A DNA stretch of 64,000 nt from Euptelea pleiosperma (GCA_035048495.1 CM068543.1:31993096-32057095), one strand, 5' to 3'. Shown: positions 35,459-48,600, counted from the first letter of the stretch. A program made the numbers and translations. Notes: generated by a model from the letters alone, not told the origin.

Positions 35459-35985
35459 CCCAGAGTCTTGTAATGTATTATAATCTGTTCACAGTTCACA
35501 TATCAGGATTCGTGCACAGATAGAGATATTCTAGTATATGAATTGGGGGTGTGATAAGTTGGTAATAGAGCCTAGGTTTTAGATTCTTTGAAGGAATTTT
35601 GAGTCTAAGTTAGTTTTGGTGTTGTATTTAGGTGTCACATTGTGATTAAGTGATGTCTAGAAGATGATGACTAGGACTAGGATTATTTATCACTTGTAGG
35701 CACATGGTTAGGATATGCCTTTAAGGCATTGCTTGTTGCTTGTTTTGTTTATGTTTTGTATTTGTATTCTGATCGACTGACCGTGCTGTCTTTTCCCTTT
35801 TGAAGGCCATGTCTAGAGGAGGGGGTAGAGTTGCTAGACCTACAATGGCAACTAATACTCTAGGTGTTGTGGCGAATCCTGAGTTGACTGAGGTTTATAG
35901 AGCCTTGGGGATACCGCCCGTATCTTAGAGCAGACTGTGCAATGTATGGATGCTAGAGTTGAGGTCAAAACACCACAGGTAAGGA
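35459..35985 (+). pseudogene. Gypsy remnant: LTR end, PBS-like site and gag start
   Basis: GGGGGTGTGATA (end about 35556) resembles a chromovirus LTR end. Next comes TGGTAATAGAGC (35560-35571), a degraded initiator-tRNA primer site. An ATG at 35808 opens a gag-like start (MSRGGGRVARPT) that hits TAG about 40 codons on. Nothing downstream continues it. Confidence 0.45.
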
Positions 35986-36701
35986 CATACTCCATTAGCA
36001 AACTTAGTTAAGGCATTTAAGTGCTTGAATACGCTAGCCTTTTAAGAGACTTTGGATCCGATGGAGGCAAATAAATGGAGTTTAAGTGCTTGATGCTAAC
36101 TTTCATCTTCTTTTGATTCTTGTTTGTCTTGACTTTAATTATTACCTTGGACCTTGAGCTTGCTAATGGGCTTTGATCATCATTTAAGCATTGTTTGGAT
36201 AATTTCTTCCTCGTGACGCTCCCAATGGTTCATGACCTTTTGATAATCTTCTAATCCTTGAAAATAATCTACTTTATAATTTTTACAAAAGAAAATTCAC
36301 ATATTAAGAGAATTTATAATAAAGCTTTACATGAGAACCTTTCAAATATGTATGAATACATGTAAATACACAATTGAAACCATAAGAAGAAAGCCTACAC
36401 AATGGTTAATAGATAATGCATCACTTTACGTGTAAAACTGAATTTATACACATGAGAAGTTTGATAATGCTTGTTGGAATAATGATAATTATATCAAAAT
36501 TAGGCATTTATCACTAATCATATAATTTCCTTTGTTTGTTTCATCATTCGTTCTTTTCCCCTTTTTTCGTTTGGTGAAAATTCAACGCATAAAGGTAACA
36601 AAGAACATCTCGAAAGTAAGTTCTGTCGACATTTGACCACAATCTTAAACGCTAACCTTGGTGTTTTCTATACGTTGTTGTCTATTGGTAAATAAGGGTT
36701 T
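35986..36701. other. No gene recognised
   Basis: AT-rich spacer up to the solo LTR. Its last part is continuous with 40083 onward once the solo LTR is removed. Confidence 0.35.
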
Positions 36702-37639
36702 GAGTCTGTCACGTCCCAAAGTTTGGGTTCCAGACCCGACCCAAATACGTACCCGAGGGTCAACCTATTTACCCAAGATTCAGGTGTGATAAAACTAGAA
36801 TTAAATGATGTCTCGCAGTCTAGTACATTCGATATAATTAAAAATACTCAAAATATTTAATTTATTTCCTTAAAAGATCTCATCGAAAATCTTAAATCTT
36901 AACTAGTTCGATTATATTATTAATAACTAAAATAAAGCAAAAAGATTTAAGTTAAATTTATTCCTCCGTCAGTCCATCTCATGATGCCCATTGTCCCATT
37001 GAGTGTCATCTTGTAGGTAGTCCTCATCATCCCATTGATGATCGTTCTCTAAGCGATCTTGTCCTGTTATATCTAAAATTTTGTAGCATAAAAGGTCGTG
37101 AGCAATGACGCTCAGTAGGAAGTACCATACTACTTACAAGTTAAATATACAATTATGCATAGAGAATAACACCAGAAATTCATTAAATTAGGCATACATC
37201 AATATCAATGAAGAATTAAATATATATATATACAACAAAGCAATTAATTCTTAAATCGCAGATATAAATCAATGTAAGTACGTTATGACATGCTAACCCT
37301 AATGCTTATCCCATGAGGGTCTCCTTCTCATGCTCCCCTCTGGAACATAGCTTCCCTTCGAAGCTCTTCCTGGGGAATAATATAAAGTAATTAGTTCGAC
37401 TACAACTTGGGCCCTCTAAAACCAAATAAATAAGAGTCTAGTTTGATTCAACTTGAGCCCTCTGCAAACCAAGTGAAGAGGTGTTTTGTTCGATTCAACT
37501 TGGCCCCTTCACAAACCAAGTGAAGAAAATAACAACACTTCATATTCATAATATGTGTAAGACTCTTTAAATGAAGCATAGTAAATCACTTTCCAAATTT
37601 CAGATCGGTGTAATGTTTTATATCATGAACACTAAATCA

Positions 37640-38200
37640 AGATTCATTTCTCAAGATATAAACAACAAATCAATCTGATATTTTAGTATGTCAATCCAAA
37701 AACATAGAGTAATCTACCTAAAATTTTCAGAACGATCAAACTTCAAAAAGAGTCCCAATGAATTAATATATCAAGATATGGTTGTCTGATCATTTTGAAA
37801 TTTTAGTATATTTTATCAGAGACATAAAGAAATTTACTATAAAATTTTCAGGTCGATCAGACTTTGAGAAGGGCCTAAAAAATTTCGTATCTCGATATCT
37901 AGATGTCCGATCGATCTAAAATTTTAGTATGTCAGATCATAAATAGAAGTCTATATGCTAGAAAAATTTCAGGTTGATCAAATTTAGAAAGGTCTTAAAC
38001 AAATTTGTACCTCGAGATCTGGCCATCGGATTGATCTAAAATTTTAGTATGTCCGATCACATACATAGATCCATCCGATCGAATTTTTTTTTTTTGAGTT
38101 AATCAGACCTCAAAAAGAGTCCACTCAAATTCATATCTCAAGATCCAAATGTCAGATTGATCTAAAATTTGTAGATGTTTAATCACAAACTTTCAAGTCG
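37640..38200. repeat. 120-bp tandem repeat inside the solo LTR, about five units
   Basis: The phrase TTTTAGTAT recurs at 37681, 37801, 37922 and 38042, with a weaker copy near 38165. Units share AGATCGATCTAAAATTTTAG and CAGGTCGATCAGAC-like sequence. They have diverged from each other. Confidence 0.75.
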
Positions 38201-38387
38201 ATCATACCTCTAAAATAATCTAAACGAATATATATATATGTCTAATCATGCATCGTTACTCCACAATAATATAAACTAATAAAATACTGTGATAACATGG
38301 TTCTTACAAGATCATTTTCATCAAAATTTATGGATCAACTTCATTATGCTATCTTAATTGTCATAAGAATCAACAACTTATATATAT

Positions 38388-38769
38388 GGTCAGGATCAAG
38401 GGACAACATTTTTGACAACAAAAACTTAGTCTGGCCCAATATATAAATTAGAAGTTTTAGAATGAGATGATTTTTGGCGAGGATGTTCTCTATGTGAGGA
38501 GATCATCCTCACAAAGATTCAAATCATTTTGATATTCGTAGACCAGTTTACAAGCTGAAGAATTATGGACCGACCATTTTTATCATTAACTTCAAAACCA
38601 CATTTGATGGGGTTAGAAATTTCAGAATGTGTTGATTTTTTTTAGGGGTGATCTATATGGTGAGGAGATCATCCTCACCCAAAATCAGCTATTTATTCAT
38701 CTTCCAAGTGGGTACACCAAAATTGTTGTCAAAAATGTTGTATGAAAATGTTGTCCCCCAATCCTGACC
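38388..38769. mobile_element. MITE copy A (GGTCAGGATC ends)
   Basis: Inverted ends GGTCAGGATCAAGGGACAAC and GTTGTCCCCCAATCCTGACC, then inward GACAACAAAA / TTGTTGTC. The inside holds two facing GTGAGGAGATCATCCTCAC blocks. TA repeats flank it. Confidence 0.8.
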
Positions 38770-38787
38770 CATATATATATATATATA

Positions 38788-39176
38788 GGGTCAGGATCGG
38801 GGGACAACTATTTCATACAACGCTTTTGACAACAAAAATTGGCGCTAGCCAATTTTTAATTAGAAGTATTGGAATGGGATGATTTTTGGCGAGGACGGTC
38901 TCTATGGTGAGGAGATCATCTTCACAAAAATTCAAATCATTATGATATTCGTAGACTGGTTTACAAGTTGAAGAATTATGGACCGTTTATTTTTATCGTT
39001 AACTTGAAAACCAAATTTAATGGGGTTAGAAATTTCAGAATAGGCTGATTTTTTTGGGGGGTGATCTATATGGTGAGGAGATCATCCTCAGCAATTCACC
39101 CATTGATTCATCTTCCATGTGGGTGCACCAAAATTGTTGTCAAAAACGTTGTATGAAATTGTTGTCCCCCGATCCT

Positions 39177-39179
<3 letters not shown>
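38788..39179. mobile_element. MITE copy B (GGTCAGGATC ends)
   Basis: Same family as copy A, same orientation, separated from it by an 18-bp TA stretch. Ends GGTCAGGATCGGGGGACAAC and GTTGTCCCCCGATCCTGAC. A TA microsatellite (39180-39211) follows. Less decayed at the ends than copy A. Confidence 0.8.
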
Positions 39180-39214
<35 letters not shown>

Positions 39215-40082
39215 AATCATCAATAAGGAAAAGAAACATGTAAATCAAATAAACATGACATTATTCTTCAAAATATAATATAAACTTAAATAATAATAAA
39301 ATGCATAACAAATATCTAGTAGGTAGGGTACCTACTTTTGATCGCTTCCTAAGATTTTACTTTTAATGAAAATTTGGATCTCCACTTCTTATTTTTTCTT
39401 TATAGCTAAAAATTAGGATTTCTAACCAAGTTTAATGCCTATGGTTTGGACTTGAAAATATGTTTGAGGGGTTAAACAATGGTTGATGGAGTTCGAGGGG
39501 TTTTTTAGAGACGAAATACCCTCTTTAGATAGTGGTACAGTTAAGCAAAAAAAAGATGTTTTATTTTCTTTATTGGAATGCTCTTAAAGCCTTATTAAGT
39601 TCTTAAATGTTTGCTTAAGTTTTCTTTTCTTACACATATGTTTTTTTAATAGAAGAGATTTCTACACTTTACAATATGAATGAGCTCTTTAATTAAACTC
39701 CTACCAATAACTCATTCTTTTAATTATCTCTTAATTTAAATTTGAATTTCTTATACTTTCTTCATTATTACACATATTTAACCAAGAAGATCGATTTCCA
39801 TGGTTAAGACTCACATTTGAAGATCTTTATTTGATTCTCATCTATTTAATTCCAAAAACTTCTCTAGAATTTTAAGTTTCAAAATTCTTTTATTTCACAC
39901 TTTTTCTTTTAATTGTCTTAATTATCATTTGAGAGTATACAAAAGATCTCTCCCATGTCCAAAACGTGTGTCACAATCATGAGAGCATTTTTACAAAAAA
40001 TAATCATAAGCTTCTTCTATAAAAAAATTATTATATTTGGACTGACCAAAGTACTGTAAAATTTTTTAGGTATTATAGAGTC

Positions 40083-41664
40083 TTCTTATTGCTTCATGGT
40101 TTGACCAATATTGGCATCAACTCCCTTTGATTTCACCACTAGATGTTATAAATAGGGCATCTCTACCCTTATGTCAAAATTAAAAAAAAAGCCCTAGAGC
40201 TTGCACAACAACCCCAATTCTATGATTTTCAACAAATTTCTTAGGTGGAGAAGTTCATCAATTGACAAGTGTTACAATGTATTCAGTAAGATATATATGC
40301 ATGTGTTTTTTTTTTTTGGCATATTCAATCTTTAAGATTGCATTATGATTCATTATACTTGTGAGTTCTCATTCTTCACCACCCTCATCTATTTATACTT
40401 CTTTTCTTCTTCCTTTTTAGAGGGTGTTATTTGGTGAAACTCTCAGTAAGTTCGATATTTTGGGTACTTCATTTCCTCCGTGATGTGTAGTAAGAGATAT
40501 CACCTATTCATTTTTGAAACTTAAATTTAGTTTTTAGCATGTCGAATTGTTTCTAGGAATTCCTCTATTGGTGATTGTTGTTTTAATGAGAGCTTTATGG
40601 CACCAACTACCCTTCACTCTGTTTGAAGAAATGACTAGCTGGAAGAACCTCTTTGTTCCAATAAAATTTTTGTAAGTTACTGTAAAAAGGTTTTGCTTTG
40701 ACTTATGAAGCTTTTTTCCTTTCCAAGGTTTTGTTTAAATCACATGGGGATGCTATGAAGGGGTGGCATAATTGGGTGAATGAAATTCTAGAGATTCTAA
40801 AGTCATTTTCGTTTTGAAGGCAGGTGTGTATGAATGCATGCATGCACATTTTTACTCTGCATTAAGTGAAGAATGCTTTCACCAACTTGAAGGCTTGATA
40901 TCCTGCTAGTGTAGTGCTTCCGTATGTTTATGTTGACTCATATCCCTTGAAGACGATGTCATCTTGATATTGGTTCCCATCATTGGTGATTTAAGCAAGG
41001 TGAATTCGTTCTTGTCTAGGGATAAACAAAAAATATATGACGACCTTGTAGCTTCTCAATGTGCTACTAAAGTGAACACTACTTCAAATAAGAAAACCAT
41101 CAACAAAGGGTCCAAGAGACCTAACTTTGCTTGCTGGATTTGACATTATTTACTCTAGGTGTGGATTGCAAGAAGCTTTATATGGTGGCAACTTTAATTG
41201 CATTTTGGCTATTTTGACACATTATTTAGAGTAATCCCCACAAGAAAGTCAAATAATTTCTCTTTTTGCTAGTGACTAAAATTACTCAAGGTAAGTAGTT
41301 CCCTTTGGCTCACATGTTTTTAAGTATTTTTTATTGTTAGCTTGATATACATGTTGATGTTGTTTGGCTCTCAAATGGATATTTTGATGTTGAAACATAT
41401 GCTTCGTTGACTTTTTTTTATAAGTGCGTCATTTGGAGCACCTCCCAAATTATATATGCTCCATCCCCTAAGGTGTTTCCAGATATCATGGTAAAGAAGG
41501 TTAAAAAGTCTGATGGCTCAACAGGTAGAGCTATTCGACCCACTAATAATCTATAGATATAGCAATAGAGCACTACTATGCATCTAAACTGAGATTTGTT
41601 CTCGAATTTGAGTCGTACAAATCGAATATGTTTTTGACCTTATATTCGCATCCCTTCCTACGTG
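40083..41664 (+). pseudogene. Decayed coding sequence, possibly PMD-related (5' part)
   Basis: Stretches of plus-strand coding character separated by stops: a piece near 40640 (MTSWKNLFVP), one near 40745 (GDAMKGWHNWVNEILE), one near 40940-41110 (EDDVILILVPIIGDLS, then a Ser/Lys-rich tail) and one near 41345-41490 (LDIHVDVVWLSNGYFD, YAPSPKVFPDI). Order and wording recall the PMD found in plant transposons. The copia element at 41670 splits it from 56334 onward. It may be a transposon ORF rather than a host gene. Confidence 0.3.
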
Positions 41665-41669
41665 CTATA

Positions 41670-41902
41670 TGTTATCATATATGTATTTACGTATTTTCAT
41701 GTATAAGGGATAGTTCTATAAATACCTCCTTAATTAGAGGGGTATACTTGTCTTTTTTATTTGGTTTTTATATCCATAAGATTTATGGAGTCAATATGAT
41801 CTAATCACTTGATATCCTTTTTCCTCTCTTCTCTCTTCACCATCTTCTTTACCTTGAAACCCTAAACCTAACCCTAATTTTCCATTATTCTTCAATTCAA
41901 CT
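41670..41902 (+). repeat. 5' LTR of the copia element
   Basis: 233 bp, begins TGTTATCATATATG and ends TTCAATTCAACT. Closely matches 56100-56328. Contains CTTAATTAGAGGGGTATACT and AAACCCTAAACCTAACCC. Confidence 0.9.
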
Positions 41903-41919
41903 TGGTATATATCAGAGCC
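41903..41919 (+). other. Primer binding site of the copia element
   Basis: TGGTATATATCAGAGCC: the initiator-tRNA match TGGTATCAGAGCC with an extra four bases (ATAT) inside, probably a later change. Confidence 0.7.
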
Positions 41920-42016
41920 AAACTACAGTGAATCAGAAGGGGATTTTTTTAGACATCACTTAGGGTGAGGATGACATCATCCAGGTCGTACGATTGGCGT
42001 TGGCAACTGTACGGAT

Positions 42017-43559
42017 TGAAATTACACTGATCCATTCTCTTTAATTCAATATACCTAGAAGGGGGGGTTGATTAGATATTTAAAATTAATTATACCTATA
42101 CAGTTTTACTGGTCAATGGTAGATGAACAAAATCGCATGCCTTAGTTGTTTGATAAAAGATTATCACAACCGACTCAAATCGAATATACCTCCGCGGTAT
42201 ATTTTCTTTTTGTCATTTAGTCTAATCAAGATAGATAGCGGAATACAAATAAACAATCGCACAAGACAAGAGATTTTTACGTGAAAATATTAGTCAAGGA
42301 GAAACCATGGGACTACGTCCAGACGAAAAGTGTCACTAACTGAAAAGTTAAACGAAACAATTAAATGTTACTTACATAGCACCGTTGCAAATACAGCTTC
42401 CAACCATAGCCAAGGCCTACTGCCGATATGTCTACGTCCTTTGAATCAACGTTACGAATCCACGCGCGCCTTTTTAGCCAAGAAGCCTTGTCCGCTTGTT
42501 CAGTTTGGTACACCCCAAACCTACCGTCTATTAGCTCATCCAATCTTAATTCTCAACACTCCCGTCTTTGCAGAAGGTGAAGGATTCAGTACACCATGAA
42601 CCCTAAGTTGCTCAAAAGGTGTTGAGTCATTCTGGTACACTCAGGCTACTAGGTCGAATATATGAGTGAAAGACCTAAGTTGAGGAATAGATCAAACACT
42701 TAGCTTTGATCAAGAAGAAGAACAAGCTCACAAGATATGAATGGAAAATAAGCTTATTGCTCTTCAAATGGACACTCCAATAAATAAAATATTTTCTTCT
42801 CTCTCTTGAAGATTGAGTCACTTTGTGTCTCTGTGTGTTTTTAGAGAAGGTATAGAAGGACTGTATTTATAAAATTCGTGTCCCTAAGTCATGTGGGACG
42901 TGGGATAATAGAACCAAGAAATTTGGATCTGAGAAAGACTGAGTACGTGCAAGGTCCAATCGATTGTACTCTGGGTCCAACTAATTGGGCCATGTCCAAT
43001 CGATTGGGTATGAGTGTCCAATCGATTGGCCTCAATAAGTTTCCTATTTCGTAGGCTCCGATTGATTACACAGAGTTCTCCAATCGATTGGACTCAAAAA
43101 AGTTTATGTCCCGAAGACTCCAATCGATTTCACAGAATCTCCAATCAATCGGGCAGAAATAAGTTTCTGCTTATTAGCTTCCAATCGATTAGGTATAATT
43201 GTCCAATCGATCGGACTCTCCCATTAGTCAATATCTTTGACTTAGACTTGGGTCTGTCTAATGACTAGGTTTGACCATTATATTTTATTCATTTTAAACA
43301 TATTCTTATGGCCACTAAGTCACTTACCTTCCTAATCGAGCGTACACGATCTTTAACTGACAGATGAGCAGTTATTCAGATGACTCCAGTCATCAACCGT
43401 TTGATTCTTGTTGTCTCTGTCTTCTAGTCTTCAAGTAGTCGGCAAAGTATGCGTACCACGACATCTCTACACTACACTAGTGCTCGTAGGAAGGGTTACA
43501 AGAATATTTTTATGTCAAACGGAATCTTTGCCAAATTAAATATGAAAATATTCCTTACA
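42017..43559 (-). repeat. 3' LTR of the nested non-autonomous element
   Basis: 1543 bp, colinear with 46507-48074. Contains about ten CCAATCGATTGG-like palindromes at 42956-43220. Confidence 0.9.
42956..43220. repeat. CCAATCGATTGG palindrome array in the LTR
   Basis: 12-bp palindromes start at 42956, 42977 (degraded), 42996 and 43018, then at wider spacing to 43220. The early copies are 19-22 bp apart (two helical turns). The partner array is at about 47440-47735. Confidence 0.85.
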
Positions 43560-45540
43560 ATTCCTCCCTTTGGCAATTCCGTGACAAAAAAACATTTAAT
43601 CATATAGAAGGTAAAAGATAAAAAATTAAAAATTACAATCCCACCCTCTTACATGATTCACTCACTATCTCACACTATCTTTGAGATAATCGAACAAATA
43701 GTGATATACTTTTTGATCTGTTCCATGCACAATTTACCAACAACACATACCATGTAATATCATCGACAATTAATAAATCGTTAAAGTGCAGTGAGTTAAT
43801 TATGCACATCACAAGTAGAAAAATTGGAAAAAATAATGTAACAAAATTTTTCTCCCCTTAAATTTCTCTCCCCTATCTCATGCATCTACTTAGTTTTACC
43901 TCTATGATTTTTTCTCCCCCTTTTTGTCACATATTAACAAAGGTAGAGAAATATAAGTAGATAATAAGCATACAATGAATGTCATCATGAATAAGAAGTA
44001 CATTAGTGCAACATGATAATAAGTATAAAGATTAAAAGATAAGCACGACGCATAGTCTAAATACATCAATGGTTTAAATTTTGGTGAAACCATTTAACCA
44101 ATCATAAATCTTTTTTAAATAAATTTTAAAATCATCTCTGAAAAAATTTACATCTTACACAACTCAAATCAGATTAATCCGGAAAATGTCAAATCTGAAG
44201 AATACTAAAATTCATGAAAAGTCAAGTTAAATATAATGCATAATGAGTTTCAATGTGATTGGCACTAACAAATATCAAACTTATGATTTTAGACTTAACT
44301 ACTCAGTTTAATCTTGAATAGTTAAAATACAGTCAATCTAGGCCAATTATCAGAGCCAGTCAGTCAAACTAGTACACTTTAGTTAAATTTTCAATTTCTT
44401 TCACTTGGGTGTACTGTGATCTAACTTTCCACTTTTTAGGGTACAAGACAGATGTTAGTAAAAATCTAAATACTTTACTCAAAATCTAGAGGTATCTTGT
44501 ATCTAATCATGAAATCCTCATTAGAGCTAATAGGTTCTCACTTAACTCTCTATTTTCAAGTGTATTTGTCAATGTGATTTCACATTACTTTTGTAGCAAA
44601 AATGGCTATTTTTTACTCATTTGTTTTACCAAAATTTTAATTTTTTAAGTTCTCATCTTTTGACACTTAGTCGATTTGGTAGCCTTCACACTCGGTCGGT
44701 ATGGTATTCTCTACCGTATTAAGTAATCAGATTTTAATATAGATTGGGGCCATATGGATTTTACCACATCCACTTAAGGTAGCTCTTTCCCTAGAGAACT
44801 ATCACACAAAGAGGCTAATAATTGATTATATTACAATTTTGAAATCAACTGAAAGTAGGAACACAACTAATTTGAAGTCATGAAAAGTAGAAGTTTATTC
44901 CTGATTCAAATAAAGTACTAGATTTATTACCTCTATCAAATCCAGTCCCAACCAGTATCAGTCAGTGTGCATGTGAATAACAAGTTAAAACTTATAAACA
45001 TCCACTAATTGTGAATTAGTAAAATAAACTAATATTTTAAATTTTCTAGAATTTTATATAATGATCTAGTCTCAATTTATCTTGTGTCAAGTCCTAGTTC
45101 TAGAATTTTCTAGAGTCAATGCCCATCATATTAAAATCAATTATGCAATGCACAACTCTAAAACAAAATCCTAACAAGACAAAAAAAAATTTTGATTTTC
45201 AAATTTTCTATTTTTGTTTTTGAATAGATGAACTCAAAATAATGCAAATAAGCAAATATCTAAAACAAATAAAAAACTATGAAGAAAATAAAATCTTAAA
45301 ACAAAACTACACACCCAACTCACAAAAGATATACAATCATAAAATAGAGAAAAGTGTAAAGAACCACAATTATTCAATCAACGGGACAAGTGCCACTAGA
45401 CTTCATAAGGAATTTACTCCAAATAGATTCTAGATTTATCAGTCCTTCATTTCTCACCCATATGGTCTTATACCTTGTAGGTGGGTTCTTTTTCTTTGCC
45501 ATTTGTTTAGGTGGTGAAAGAAGATCGATATTTTTCTTTT
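43560..45540. other. Non-coding interior of the nested LTR element
   Basis: AT-rich, no reverse transcriptase, integrase or RNase H motif on either strand. This is where pol would be expected. Confidence 0.6.
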
Positions 45541-46440
45541 TATTTGTCATATATCTTATTCTGAGCCCTTTGAGTTTGGGTGCCCTTTAGTTTCATAAAG
45601 TTTATAATCTCTCTTCTCAAGGCATCCGACTTTTGATGCAAGGCTGTCATTTTATGGAGTAGATCTCCTTGGTTCCCATATAATTTTCTCTTAAGAGGAA
45701 TCATGGTATCTCTCCTCTTTTGGAAGCAATTCATACTTAGGTGACCTCTACCCCTATAGTAATTACACACAGGCACTTGTATAACTTGTCTAGGTCTAGG
45801 TTGTTCAACCTGTGGTGTGGAAGGAACTTTAGCTTTTACAAATTTAGTTCTTGAAGATAATGGGGTATTAGCATTATCAACATATCCAAGTCCCGCTTGT
45901 CTCCACATCTTTGTCCTACACTTAGAATCTCATTTAATTTCTCAGTACTTTGAGAAATATAGGGCAAGTCCTTTTTCAGTTGAACTAGTTCAAGTTCAAG
46001 TGACTTTCGCTTCTCCAAACATTCCTGATAATCAGATTCAAGAAATTTAACTTTGTCTTGGAGGCTAGCATTCTCTTCTTCATGCTGTCTAAAAATAATT
46101 TCATATTTTTCATGCTCACTTTTAAAAGATATTTTAGCATCCGTAAAAGTTTGGAACTCGCATTCCAAGAACTTGTTTCTCTCTTGAAGATATTTCTTCT
46201 CTTCCCTAAGCTAACCAACTAGCACAGATAATTCATTATTGTCTAGTTTACAAGCAGAATTTTCAGAGTCAAGAAATTCAACTATATTAATCAATTTCTT
46301 ATTTGCTTTGGCCAGTCTAAAGCTTTCTTTATATAGCTCTTGATAAGCAGTATAAAGATCGCCTTGATCTTCACTGTCTAAGTCACTACGGCTATGTACA
46401 GTGAACCCTTCTTTAGGTATCTTTTAAATGAAAGAATGAA
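45541..46440 (-). pseudogene. gag C-terminal half of the nested LTR element (coiled coil and zinc knuckle)
   Basis: The minus-strand reading gives a long coiled coil (EENASLQDKVKFLESDYQE and neighbours, about 46320-45960), then LNEILSVGQRCGDKR, GLGYVDNANTP, and a knuckle-like CNYYRGRGHLSMNC in which the second Cys is Tyr. This order is typical of SIRE/Maximus-type copia gag. Broken by a frame change near 45905 and a TAG near 46210. No pol follows. Confidence 0.65.
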
Positions 46441-46506
46441 CTAGTTTGCAGGAATCAAAATTCAGGTGATTAAACATTTTATAGAATAACCCGCTCTGAT
46501 ACCAAT

Positions 46507-48074
46507 TGAAATTACACCGGTCCGTTCTCTTTAATTCAATATACCTAGAAGGGGGGGTTGATTAGGTATTTAAAATTAATTATACCTACACAGTTTTACT
46601 GGTCAATGATAGGGGAACAAAATCGCATGCCTTAGTTGTTTGATAAAAGATTATCACAACCGATTCAAATCGAATATACCTTCATAGTATATTTTTTTTT
46701 CGTCGTTTGGTTTAATCAAGATAGATAGCGGAATATAAACAAACAATTACACATGACGAGATTTTTACGTGGAAACCTTAGCCAAGAAAAAATCACGGGA
46801 CCACGTTCAGACAGAAAATATCACTAACTGAAAAGTTAAATGAAACAAAGGTTACCTACACAGCACAGTTGCAAATACAGCTTTCAACCTTAGCCAAGGC
46901 CTACTGCAGATGCATCCACGTCCTCTGAATCAACACTACGAATCCATGCGCACCTTTCCAGCCAATAAGCCTTCTCTGCTTGTTCAGTTTGGTACACCCC
47001 AAACCTACTGTCAATCGGCTCCTCCGATCTTAATTCTCAACACTCCCGCCTTTGCAGAAGGTGAAGGATTCAGTATACCCTGAACCCTAGGTTACTCAAA
47101 AGGTGTTGAGTCACGCTAGTACACTCAGGCTACTAGGTCGAATATATGAGTGAAAGACCTAAGCTAAGGAATGGATCAAGCACTTGGCTTTGATCAAGAA
47201 GAAGAACGAGCTCACAAGATGTGAATGGAAAACAAGCTTATTGCTCTTCAAATGGACACTCTAATAAATAAAACATTTTCTTCTCTTTCTTGAAAATTGA
47301 GTCACTCTGTGTCTCTGTGTGTTTTTAGATAATGTATAGAAGGGTTGTAGTTATAGAATTCGTGACCCTGAGTCATGTGAGACGTGGGATAATAGAACTA
47401 AGAAATTCGGATCTAAAAAAGACTGAGTACGTGCAAGGTCTAATTGATTGTACTCTCGGTCCAATCGATTGGGCCATGTCTAATCGATTGGCTATGAGTG
47501 TCCAATCGATTGGCCTCAATAAGTTTCCTGTTCCGTAGGCTCCAATCGATTACACAGAGGTCTCCAATCAATTGGACTCAAAAAAGTTTCTGTCCCGAAG
47601 ATTCCAATCGATTTCACAGAGTCTCCAATCGATCAGGCTGAAATAACTGTCTGCCTATTAGCTTCCAATCGATTACATAGAGTCTCCAATCGATTGGGCT
47701 ATGTCCAATCGATTGGGTATAATTTTCAATTGATCGGACTCTCCCATTAGTCAATATCTTTGACTTAGACTCGAGTCTGTTCAATGACTAGGTTTGACCA
47801 TTATATTTTATTCATTTTAAACCTATTCCTATGGCCACTAAGTCACTTACCTTCCTAATCACAATCTTTAACTGACAGATGGGTAGTTACTCAGATGACT
47901 CCAGTCGTTAACCGTCTGATTCTTGCTGTCTATGTCTTCTAGTCTTCAAGTAGTCGACAAAGTATGTATACTACGACATCTCCACACTACAATGGTGCTC
48001 ATAGGAACAGTTACAAGAATATTTTTATGTCAAACAGAATCTTTGCCAAATTGAATATGAAAATATTCCTTACA
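46507..48074 (-). repeat. 5' LTR of the nested non-autonomous element
   Basis: 1568 bp. Contains about twelve CCAATCGATTGG-like palindromes at roughly 47440-47735, a couple more than the partner LTR, which fits its extra 25 bp. Confidence 0.9.
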
Positions 48075-48078
48075 CGGA

Positions 48079-48600
48079 CAAGTGTTTCCCTTTAACTTGA
48101 AACTCTCCTATTTGATAGAGAATGATATTTCATATTTTTGTAAATTTTCTAGATCCATTTTGGAGTATTTTTTGGGCATTCTTCGTGAAAATTACAAAAA
48201 AACTCAGTTTGTAGACTAGCTCAATTTTTGAACCCTAAATGATTTTTTCGTGGGGCTTGTTGCTTCGATCTAGTCCCCCACAATCTGATCTACATGTGGC
48301 TATATTATTGGGGGGTTTTCTCTCTCATCTAGTTACCATTGGTGGCTATATTATTGTCCCCTATGACCATCGGTTTGGTCCAAAAATTGCCCACATCGAC
48401 CATAAACCTCCTCAATAGGTGTTTGCTATCCCTAGGATGCCTTCTTATACCTTTATACTGCTTTTCTCCTTCATCTGGCCACTTATACCCCATTTTTGAG
48501 ATTTGTATTGTTGTTTGTTGATTCCCATCCTTCATTAAGTTCCTGTTTTTGGTTTTTTGGATCTTTTTGGGTTTTTTAGACCCCTATCCCTTCTTCTTTG
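48079..48600 (+). other. Untranslated leader of the copia element, right part
   Basis: Continues from 42016 after the nested element. No gene; the small frames here are not recognisable. Confidence 0.6.

Larger units (their letters stand above)
36707..40077 (-). mobile_element. Solo LTR of a gypsy-like element
   Basis: Exact 5-bp duplication GAGTC (36702-36706 and 40078-40082). Begins TGTCACGTCCC and ends GGTATTATA, like the gypsy LTR here (TGTCACA to GGTATTACA), implying the same orientation. No internal domain or second copy, so it formed by LTR-LTR recombination. 3371 bp, of which about 770 bp is two nested MITEs. Confidence 0.82.
42017..48074 (-). mobile_element. Non-autonomous LTR element (SIRE-like gag) nested in the copia leader
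   Basis: LTRs begin TGAAATTACAC and end CCTTACA. CGGA flanks both sides (42012-42015 and 48075-48078), a 5-bp TSD with one changed base. The minus-strand PBS TGGTATCAGAGC (46493-46504) abuts the right LTR; a purine tract (complement of 43561-43574) abuts the left one. Only gag-like coding is left inside and no pol domain is seen. Confidence 0.88.
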
